NCBI GenBank assembly: GCA_900320925.1
Contig: ONUD01000113.1
Span: 1-6,260 of the forward strand
Length of the DNA: 6,260 bases
DNA from: an uncultured Eubacteriales bacterium
Lineage (GTDB): Bacteria > Bacillota > Clostridia > Oscillospirales > Acutalibacteraceae
Reading direction: 5' to 3'
The notes below the pieces were generated by a model. That model worked only from the letters and a program-made list of their open reading frames with translations. It was not told the origin of the DNA and did not search any database. The position numbers were made by a program, and so were the translations under genes. Of the stretch, positions 1-4,840 are shown piece after piece (positions within the stretch are counted from its first letter, which is position 1; each line of letters opens with the position of its first letter).

Positions 1-474
1 CCTGACATTGGCAGTTACGAAGCTTTCCTCTGACACACCGAGTGCTTCATAGAATTTCACAGCCTCATCACTGTAGCTGTAGTACTGGGCATACATATCT
101 TCGGTTGATTGAAGCTGTTCCTGGTCAAGCGTCACCTTCTTGTCCTTCACCAGTTTTTCCAGTGTCAGAATGCCAATGCACTTATCCTTGGCATCATCAA
201 AGATCCAGTCAACCGCATTCTTATCCTCGACCTTTTCCTTGGTAATATCCATCAACTGGACATCAAAGTCCTCATTGTCGGCATTGGCTTCGGTAATCTT
301 GCTGACTGCATCGTTGTAGCTCTGGTAGGTACTGTATATCCATGTACCGGCAGAGATGGTGGCGGTATCAGTCTGATAACTCCATTTGCCCGGACCGAAG
401 GAACAGCTTGCGGCGGAACAGCCGAGTGCTGCCACCAGTATCAGTGCGGCCAATTTTTTGCTGATTGTTTTCAT
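1..474 (-). CDS. Putative secreted lipoprotein, possibly SurA/PrsA foldase-like (partial, C-terminus outside window)
   Basis: The first 158 residues are visible and the frame is still open at base 1. The N-terminus is a typical lipoprotein signal: a basic start (MKTISKK), a hydrophobic core at about residues 8-18, then two candidate lipobox cysteines, C19 (ALGC) and C24 (AASC). The product should be a membrane-anchored lipoprotein outside the cytoplasm. After the signal comes a hydrophilic, Asp/Glu/Lys-rich region that looks helical. The stretch TISAGTWIYSTYQSYNDA resembles the start of SurA/PrsA-like chaperone lipoproteins of Clostridia, but no prolyl isomerase domain is visible because the gene is cut. 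I chose the ATG at 474 because GGAAGG at 488-493 lies upstream of it. An in-frame ATG at 495 would use those bases as coding sequence and leave only about 14 nt of leader. A dedicated promoter lies at 516-544. The gene and its export signal are well supported; the foldase assignment is tentative. Confidence 0.75.
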   Translation of the reverse strand, partial: MKTISKKLAALILVAALGCSAASCSFGPGKWSYQTDTATISAGTWIYSTYQSYNDAVSKITEANADNEDFDVQLMDITKEKVEDKNAVDWIFDDAKDKCIGILTLEKLVKDKKVTLDQEQLQSTEDMYAQYYSYSDEAVKFYEALGVSEESFVTANVR

Positions 475-515
475 ATGGTTGTTCTTCCCTTCCATGTTAA
501 TTTACACATACCGTT

Positions 516-544
516 ATTATATAACAAACTTCCGATAAAGTCCA
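516..544 (-). promoter_or_regulatory. Sigma-A type promoter of the lipoprotein gene
   Basis: Read on the minus strand, a perfect TATAAT (516-521) stands 17 bp from TGGACT (539-544), a 4/6 match to TTGACA. Transcription would start near 509, giving a leader of about 35 nt before the ATG at 474. The site lies between the aguB stop and the lipoprotein start, so the lipoprotein gene need not depend on the agu operon. No intrinsic terminator was seen between the two, so read-through from aguB is also possible. Confidence 0.7.
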
Positions 545-558
545 CCATTTTTTTAATT

Positions 559-1434
559 TTATTTTACAATGGGTTGATAGGACTTCGGGCGGCGGTCACG
601 GAACAATCCCCAGCTTGTCCGCAGTTCCCGTATGGCTGCCAAGTCAAATTCATGCATAATCACACATTCGCTCTCACGGTCTGCCGCTGCCACAATTTCT
701 CCTGTTTCATCGGTGATAAAGGAAGAGCCGTAAAAGCACAGCGAAGAAGATTGATGATTATTGCTGTCACAGGGCAGTACCGTTTCCGTTCCCACACGGT
801 TGGCAGCCATCACGGGGGTGATATTGCAGGCGGCATGACCCTGCATACATCTTCGCCAATGCGGCATACTGTCCACCTCCAGTATCGGTTCCGAACCGAT
901 GGCCGTCGGGTAAAACAGCAGGTCTGCCCCTTGCAGAGCCATGCACCTTGCACTTTCGGGAAACCACTGATCCCAGCAAATTCCGACTCCGATACAGCCG
1001 TATTGCGTATTCCATGCCCGAAAGCCGGTATCCCCCGGGGTAAAGTAGAACTTTTCCTGATAGAAGTGGTCATCGGGGATATGGGTTTTCCTGTAAATGC
1101 CAAGCATGGTGCCGTCTGCATCAATGATGGCAGCGGTATTATAAAAAGTATTGCCATACTTTTCATAAAAACTCACGGGAATGACGATATGCAGTTCTTT
1201 GGCAACTTCCTGAAACCGCCGTACAGCAGGATTTTCCTCCACCGTTGTCGCCAGACGGTAAAAATCATAGTTCCGCTCCTGACAGAAATACAGGTTTTCA
1301 AACAGCTCCGGCAGCAATATGATATTCGCACCGTCCTTTGCTGCCTGTCGGACAAAATGCTCCGCTTTATTCAGATTCGCTTTGCTGTCGCCGCACATGG
1401 ACATCTGTACGGCTGCTACATTGACTGTTGACAT
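559..1434 (-). CDS. aguB: N-carbamoylputrescine amidase
   Basis: This 291-residue nitrilase-superfamily enzyme hydrolyses N-carbamoylputrescine to putrescine, CO2 and ammonia in the cytoplasm, the last step of the agmatine route to putrescine. The Glu-Lys-Cys catalytic triad is complete: E43 in LLPELFE, K116 in YRKTHIPD, and C153 in GICWDQWFPE. The GICWDQWFPE and RKTHIPDD segments are characteristic of the AguB subgroup rather than of general nitrilases or omega-amidases, and the length is normal for the family. The start is fixed by AAGGAGG at 1443-1449, 8 nt upstream, inside the last codons of aguA. The first 19 nt overlap aguA, which points to translational coupling. The adjacent aguA makes the substrate. 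A beta-ureidopropionase-like role is the main alternative, but the context argues strongly against it. Confidence 0.95.
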   Translation of the reverse strand: MSTVNVAAVQMSMCGDSKANLNKAEHFVRQAAKDGANIILLPELFENLYFCQERNYDFYRLATTVEENPAVRRFQEVAKELHIVIPVSFYEKYGNTFYNTAAIIDADGTMLGIYRKTHIPDDHFYQEKFYFTPGDTGFRAWNTQYGCIGVGICWDQWFPESARCMALQGADLLFYPTAIGSEPILEVDSMPHWRRCMQGHAACNITPVMAANRVGTETVLPCDSNNHQSSSLCFYGSSFITDETGEIVAAADRESECVIMHEFDLAAIRELRTSWGLFRDRRPKSYQPIVK

Positions 1435-2531
1435 GACAAATCCCTCCTTGGTATCTGCTGGGTAATACAGTGGATATTGCCGCCGCCGATGAGAATCTCC
1501 CTTGCTTCAATGCCGATGACCGTTCTTGTCGGAAACAGAGCTTGCAGGATTGCGATGGCTTTGCCGTCATTGTCATCTCCGAACTGCGGGCAGACAACGT
1601 GTCTGTTGGAGATGTAAAAGTTGACATAGGAAGCCGCCAGCCGTTCATTCGGAATGCGTGTCGGCTGACCGTCCATCCAGTCCAGTCCCTCACATTCCTC
1701 TGCGGTCATGGTCACAGGCTTCGGAAGCGGCAGCTTGTGTACTGTCAGCTTCCGCCCCTTGGCATCGGTCGCACGTTCCAGTACCGCAAGACAGCTTTTT
1801 GACAGGGCATACTGCGGGTCATTTTCATCGTCCGTCCATGCCAGCACCACTTCGGCAGGTGCGGTAAAAGCACAGATATTGTCCACGTGTTCATTGGTTT
1901 CATCCTGATAGATACCTGACGGCAGCCAAATGATTTTTTTCACGCCCAGACAGTCTTTCAATCGCTGTTCAATTTCTTCTTTGGAAAAATCAGGATTGCG
2001 TCCCTTGCTGAGCAGGCAGGCTTCTGTGGTCAGGAGTGTACCTTCGCCGTCGGTATGAATCGAACCGCCCTCCAGAATGAAATCCCTCTGGTCATAGGTG
2101 TCTGCCTCCAGCAGGTCACAAAGCTTCCTTGCCATTTTGTTGTCCTTGTCCCATGGAAAGTACAAGCCGTCATGCAGTCCTCCCCATGCATTGAAGCCCC
2201 AGTCTATGCCCCGAATCGTCTTGCCGTTTATCACGAACGTGGGGGCAACATCTCTTGCCCAGGCATCATCGGACTCCATTTCAATCACCCTCACATGGTC
2301 GGGCAGCATGGCTCTGGCACTGTCATAATCCTCGTACCTTGCACAAACGGTCAGCTTTTCCGAACAGGCAATAACCTCTGCTACCTGTACAAATGCCTTT
2401 CTTGCCGCATAGGCACCGTACTGCCAGGAATCCCTCCTATGGGGAAAAATCATGATACAGCCCTCATGCTCTGCAAACTCCGCAGGCATATAAAATCCAT
2501 CCTCTGTCGGACGGGAATGTAAGATTTTCAT
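1416..2531 (-). CDS. aguA: Agmatine deiminase (agmatine iminohydrolase)
   Basis: This 371-residue enzyme of the guanidino-group-modifying superfamily (same fold as peptidyl-arginine deiminase) converts agmatine to N-carbamoylputrescine and ammonia. Visible active-site residues are D92 or nearby (DDAWARD), E154 in FILEGGSIHTDG, H215 and D217 in DETNEHVDN, and nucleophile C355 in GGGNIHCITQQIP. Their spacing matches the well-studied Enterococcus faecalis enzyme, whose nucleophile is Cys357. The frame extends upstream to an ATG at 2591, but I chose the ATG at 2531 for three reasons. GGGAGG lies 7 nt upstream of it. Family homology begins at MKILHSRPTEDGFYMPAEF. The predicted promoter at 2551-2579 lies inside the longer version. 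The 3' end overlaps aguB by 19 nt. No arginine decarboxylase is present in the window, so the agmatine must come from elsewhere in the genome or from outside the cell. Confidence 0.96.
   Translation of the reverse strand: MKILHSRPTEDGFYMPAEFAEHEGCIMIFPHRRDSWQYGAYAARKAFVQVAEVIACSEKLTVCARYEDYDSARAMLPDHVRVIEMESDDAWARDVAPTFVINGKTIRGIDWGFNAWGGLHDGLYFPWDKDNKMARKLCDLLEADTYDQRDFILEGGSIHTDGEGTLLTTEACLLSKGRNPDFSKEEIEQRLKDCLGVKKIIWLPSGIYQDETNEHVDNICAFTAPAEVVLAWTDDENDPQYALSKSCLAVLERATDAKGRKLTVHKLPLPKPVTMTAEECEGLDWMDGQPTRIPNERLAASYVNFYISNRHVVCPQFGDDNDGKAIAILQALFPTRTVIGIEAREILIGGGNIHCITQQIPRRDLSCQQSM
1443..1449 (-). promoter_or_regulatory. Shine-Dalgarno site of aguB inside aguA
   Basis: AAGGAGG on the minus strand lies 8 nt before the aguB ATG. 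The same bases encode Pro-Arg-Arg just downstream of the active-site Cys segment of AguA. A ribosome finishing aguA passes over this site and terminates 19 nt past the aguB start, which suits coupled translation of the two steps. Confidence 0.85.
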
Positions 2532-2538
2532 AGCAATT

Positions 2539-2544
2539 CCTCCC
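2539..2544 (-). promoter_or_regulatory. Shine-Dalgarno site that sets the aguA start
   Basis: GGGAGG on the minus strand stands 7 nt before the ATG at 2531. It supports that start over the in-frame ATG at 2591. It is only 6 nt from the predicted -10 box, so transcripts would begin at or just before this site. Confidence 0.8.
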
Positions 2545-2550
2545 ACCGCC

Positions 2551-2579
2551 ATTATATCATAAAATTTCGTGCGTGACAA
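2551..2579 (-). promoter_or_regulatory. Promoter of aguAB (divergent pair, left-facing)
   Basis: On the minus strand, TTGTCA (2574-2579; 5/6 match to TTGACA) and a perfect TATAAT (2551-2556) are separated by exactly 17 bp. The predicted start point is near 2544-2545, giving a leader of only about 13 nt. The -35 box shares bases 2574-2578 with the -35 box of the opposing promoter, so polymerase should not be able to occupy both at once. Confidence 0.75.
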
Positions 2580-2601
2580 ATGAAAAATCATGTGTTATAA
2601 T
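2573..2601 (+). promoter_or_regulatory. Promoter of the 84-residue small protein gene (divergent pair, right-facing)
   Basis: GTGACA (2573-2578; 5/6 match) and a perfect TATAAT (2596-2601) are separated by 17 bp, with an extended -10 TG at 2593-2594. Transcription would start near 2608, about 18 nt before the ATG at 2626. This is the best-scoring promoter by eye in the window and a strong argument that the small gene is real. Confidence 0.78.
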
Positions 2602-2625
2602 AAGGTCTGACAGGAGATGAGAAAA

Positions 2626-2880
2626 ATGAGGACAGAAGAAATGATAGAAATGGATGAAAACGATCTGGAGGAGATGACAAAAGAAGTGCTGATTCTTTCG
2701 GGAATGGAGCTGTCTGCCCACCATATGGTTCACAGCGATTTCTTTTCACTCGCCAATGTGGACTACACCGAAAAAGAACATACTCCCGATATGCTGAAAA
2801 ACACAGGAGCCGTGAAACAAGCCAATGAGCTTTGCTTTTTCCGCCAACCGAAGCCCCTCCCCCATTCATGGTCACACTAA
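2626..2880 (+). CDS. Acidic 84-residue hypothetical protein
   Basis: I do not recognise this protein. It has 16 acidic residues (11 Glu, 5 Asp) against 7 basic (5 Lys, 2 Arg), plus 7 Met and 6 His. The first 20 residues hold nine acidic positions and look helical. A short hydrophobic patch (VLILSGM, 21-27) follows, then a His-rich turn (AHHMVH, 31-36). The tail is proline- and aromatic-containing (FFRQPKPLPHSWSH). I saw no signal peptide, membrane segment, helix-turn-helix or Cys-pair metal site. The gene has its own strong promoter, AGGAG at 2612-2616, and a terminator at its stop codon, so it is likely a complete monocistronic gene. I chose the ATG at 2626, 9 nt from the AGGAG; the in-frame ATG at 2617 abuts that site and would add only three residues. 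It is the only plus-strand gene here, divergent from aguA and convergent with tsaD. Confidence 0.72.
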   Translation: MRTEEMIEMDENDLEEMTKEVLILSGMELSAHHMVHSDFFSLANVDYTEKEHTPDMLKNTGAVKQANELCFFRQPKPLPHSWSH

Positions 2881-2909
2881 AAAGGTGCCGATTCGCTCGG
2901 CACCTTTTT
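2879..2909. terminator. Bidirectional intrinsic terminator shared by the small gene and tsaD
   Basis: A perfect 13-bp inverted repeat pairs 2879-2891 with 2897-2909 around the 5-nt loop TTCGC. The core is GGTGCCGA/TCGGCACC, flanked by A5 on one side and T5 on the other, so each strand gives a GC stem followed by a U tract. It overlaps the TAA stop of the small gene (2878-2880) and the TAA stop of tsaD (2908-2910). Both transcripts should end here. Confidence 0.93.
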
Positions 2910-3912
2910 ATTCTATCGACATAGCGGCACGTGCATTGAGGTCGGCAGAAGCCGTGTGACCTGCCAGATACTCATAGTATGCCTGTGCCCCCACCATGGC
3001 ACCGTTGTCTCCGCACAGGTTCAGCGGCGGATAATAACACTGCCAGTGACGCTTCTCACATTCCTGCAACGTTCTCTCACGCAGGAGGGAATTGGCGGAT
3101 ACACCGCCTGCCAGAACCAATTTGGTATGCCCCAGATTCTCCGCTGCACGGAAGAAATTGTCTGTCAGACTGTCTACCACGGCCTTTCGGAACGATGCCG
3201 ACAGGTCATTGACAGGCAGGCTCTCTCCCTTTTGGGAAGCATTGTGGATGAGGTTGATGACAGCGGTTTTCAGTCCGGAAAAGCTGAAGTCATACGGACA
3301 ACCGTCCACCTTGGGATGCGGCAGTGAAAAAGCATGGTCATTGCCGTTTTGGGCGGCCTTGTCCAGATGGATTCCTCCCGGATACGGCATTCCCATGGTA
3401 CGGGCGGCCTTGTCAAAGGCTTCTCCGGCGGCATCGTCACGGGTTTTACCGATAATTTTCATCTCCGTATAGTCCGTCACTTCCACGATATGGCTGTGTC
3501 CTCCCGATACCACAAGGCACAGGAACGGCGGCTGTAAGTCCTGATGTGCCAGATAGTTGGCGGCAATGTGGGAACGCAGGTGATGGACGGGAATCAGCGG
3601 CAGTCCTGTTGCCATCGACAGTCCTTTGGCAAAATTCACTCCCACCAGCAAAGCCCCTATCAGTCCCGGTGCATACGTCACCGCAAGGGCATCCACTTCC
3701 CGAAAAGTCAGTGCCGCTTGTGACAGTGTTTCCCGCACTACCCCGTTAATCGCTTCACAATGCCGGCGGGACGCAATTTCAGGCACCACACCGCCGTATA
3801 ATTGATGTTCTGCAATTTGCGTTGCCACCACCGAGGAAAGAATGGTTCTGCCGTTTTCCACCACGGCGGCGGCTGTTTCATCACAGGAGCTTTCGATTGC
3901 TAATATTTTCAT
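2908..3912 (-). CDS. tsaD: tRNA N6-threonylcarbamoyladenosine (t6A37) synthesis protein TsaD
   Basis: This 334-residue cytoplasmic ASKHA-fold protein transfers the threonylcarbamoyl group from threonylcarbamoyl-AMP to adenosine 37 of ANN-decoding tRNAs, together with TsaB and TsaE. The sequence opens with the hallmark MKILAIESSCDETAAAVV. The expected metal ligands are present: H111 and H115 in HHLRSHIAANY, and D302 in LCGDNGAMVG. Nucleotide-binding segments include VVSGGHSHIVEV (134-145), GEAFDKAARTMG (163-174) and LAGGVSANSLLRE (267-279). The length is normal for the family. The two histidines are kept, although residues between them (Arg, Ser) differ from the common HHLEGH form. AGGAA at 3921-3925 lies 7 nt before the ATG, within the end of rimI, and the intergenic gap is 4 nt. 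TsaB and TsaE are not in the window. Confidence 0.97.
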   Translation of the reverse strand: MKILAIESSCDETAAAVVENGRTILSSVVATQIAEHQLYGGVVPEIASRRHCEAINGVVRETLSQAALTFREVDALAVTYAPGLIGALLVGVNFAKGLSMATGLPLIPVHHLRSHIAANYLAHQDLQPPFLCLVVSGGHSHIVEVTDYTEMKIIGKTRDDAAGEAFDKAARTMGMPYPGGIHLDKAAQNGNDHAFSLPHPKVDGCPYDFSFSGLKTAVINLIHNASQKGESLPVNDLSASFRKAVVDSLTDNFFRAAENLGHTKLVLAGGVSANSLLRERTLQECEKRHWQCYYPPLNLCGDNGAMVGAQAYYEYLAGHTASADLNARAAMSIE

Positions 3913-3916
3913 TCCA

Positions 3917-4366
3917 TCACTTCCTAAACACCTTTGTCATAATCAGGGCATCCTCACGGGGATTGCGGTAGTAGTCTTTTCGCAGTCCCATTTCTTCAAA
4001 GCCGAGAGAACGGTACAGAGCAAGTGCCGGTTCGTTGGACTTTCTGACCTCCAGAGAGATGAAATCCGTTCCCATGGCATCGGCTGTCAGGCTTGCCATT
4101 TTGATGAGGGCAGTGGCAATCCCCTGCCGCCTGAATTTTGGAAAGACTGCCACATTCGTGACAAAGCAGCTTTCACATACCACATATACCCCAATATACC
4201 CTGCCACTTCTTCGTCCACCGTTGCTACGAAAAAATGGGCTGTTTTGTTGGTCAGTTCTTCCTCCAGGCTCTTGTATGACCACGGCTGGGAAAAACAGAT
4301 TTTTTCCAGTTCTGCCAGTGCTTCAAGATGTTGCCGCTGCATCGGTTCCAGAATAAGGTTGACCAT
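3917..4366 (-). CDS. rimI: Ribosomal protein bS18 N-alpha-acetyltransferase RimI
   Basis: This 149-residue single-domain GNAT enzyme transfers acetyl from acetyl-CoA to the N-terminal amine of a protein; in the RimI family the classic substrate is ribosomal protein S18. The acetyl-CoA pyrophosphate-binding loop RRQGIA is at residues 79-84, in FRRQGIATALI. E106 (in SLEVRKSN) and Y118 (in ALALYRSLGF) align with the catalytic Glu103 and Tyr115 of enterobacterial RimI at a constant offset of three. The length matches the family. AAGGA at 4374-4378 is 7 nt before the ATG, inside the last codons of the upstream phosphatase gene, which it overlaps by 44 nt. Placement next to tsaD is a recurring bacterial arrangement and supports RimI over a generic GNAT. 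The actual substrate in this organism is inferred from the family. Confidence 0.93.
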   Translation of the reverse strand: MVNLILEPMQRQHLEALAELEKICFSQPWSYKSLEEELTNKTAHFFVATVDEEVAGYIGVYVVCESCFVTNVAVFPKFRRQGIATALIKMASLTADAMGTDFISLEVRKSNEPALALYRSLGFEEMGLRKDYYRNPREDALIMTKVFRK

Positions 4367-4826
4367 TGTTCTGTCCTTTCCATGTACCGTCCTGTAATTT
4401 TTGTTTCAGTATCCTGCAAAATTCATCAATTCCCTGTTCAATGCTCTTGCGGCACCGGCGGTAGGTTTCCACGTCCGACCCGTAGGGATCGGGGATGCCT
4501 CCCCCGAGGATATAGATTTTGCGGGGGGGGATTCCCAGAATATTCATCAATGCTTCGGCATGGTGCTCTGTCATGACCACAAAAATATCTGTAATGTCAA
4601 TATCCCTTTTTCTCATGATACGGGAACGGTGCTCACTGATGTCGATACCGATCTCACTGCACACCGTCACAGCATTCGGGGACACACTCCCTCCCTCACT
4701 GAACCCGATAGCGGCACTGCTGAAAATACTGTTGATACCGTACTGCAAGGACTTTTCCGCATAGATGGCCTTTGCCATCGGACTGCGGCAGGTATTGCCC
4801 GTACAGACAAATAAGATGTGAAGCAT
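4323..4826 (-). CDS. Low-molecular-weight phosphatase, YwlE-like (probable protein-arginine phosphatase)
   Basis: This 167-residue cytoplasmic protein has the LMW-PTP P-loop CTGNTCRS, with nucleophile C8 and phosphate-binding R14. The general acid is D113 in the DPYG motif of GIPDPYGSD. The loop has Thr at position 12, where classical tyrosine phosphatases have Ile or Val (CLGNICRS). In Bacillus YwlE the equivalent Thr11 selects phosphoarginine, so phosphoarginine removal, opposing a McsB-type kinase, is the better guess. The kinase is not in the window. AGGAGGG at 4834-4840 is 7 nt before the ATG and overlaps the polA stop codon. The last 15 or so codons overlap rimI, and residues after about 148 form a polar Gly/Asn/Ser-rich tail unlikely to be part of the fold. 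An 8-base C run lies in the coding strand at 4523-4530. The substrate assignment rests on one loop residue. Confidence 0.88.
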   Translation of the reverse strand: MLHILFVCTGNTCRSPMAKAIYAEKSLQYGINSIFSSAAIGFSEGGSVSPNAVTVCSEIGIDISEHRSRIMRKRDIDITDIFVVMTEHHAEALMNILGIPPRKIYILGGGIPDPYGSDVETYRRCRKSIEQGIDEFCRILKQKLQDGTWKGQNNGQPYSGTDAAATS

Positions 4827-4833
4827 ATTCCAA

Positions 4834-4840
4834 CCCTCCT
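4834..4840 (-). promoter_or_regulatory. Shine-Dalgarno site of the phosphatase gene, fused to the polA stop
   Basis: AGGAGGG on the minus strand stands 7 nt before the phosphatase ATG. The polA stop codon TAG (4839-4841) supplies its first bases, so terminating polA ribosomes sit on the next gene's initiation site. This suggests translational coupling and a shared transcript. Confidence 0.82.

Noticed and set aside
545..570. A possible terminator after aguB (CCATT and AATGG around an A/T-rich stretch)
   Set aside because: The arms are only 5 bp with a loop of nearly 20 nt, and no U tract follows a GC stem. It does not qualify as an intrinsic terminator.
109..1431. A long plus-strand open frame (440 codons) running opposite aguB and the lipoprotein gene
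   Set aside because: The minus strand encodes AguB with a complete catalytic triad and a lipoprotein with a clear signal peptide. The plus-strand frame begins at a TTG with no ribosome binding site and its translation has no recognisable domain, so it is a shadow frame.
2532..2591. An N-terminal extension of AguA starting at the ATG at 2591
   Set aside because: It would run through the predicted promoter. The ATG at 2531 has a strong Shine-Dalgarno site and matches where family homology begins.
2575..2595. An ArgR-type operator near the divergent promoters (TGAAAAATCATG)
   Set aside because: The half-sites are too close together and lack the ATwwwwAT centre of an ARG box; no convincing inverted repeat was found.
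2588..2875. A minus-strand open frame of 95 codons opposite the small plus-strand gene
   Set aside because: Its translation is Ser/Arg/Phe-rich and unlike a folded protein. The plus strand has the promoter, ribosome binding site and terminator.
2956..3749. Several plus-strand open frames opposite tsaD
   Set aside because: The minus strand encodes a full-length TsaD with all metal ligands. The opposite frames have no ribosome binding sites or domain signatures.
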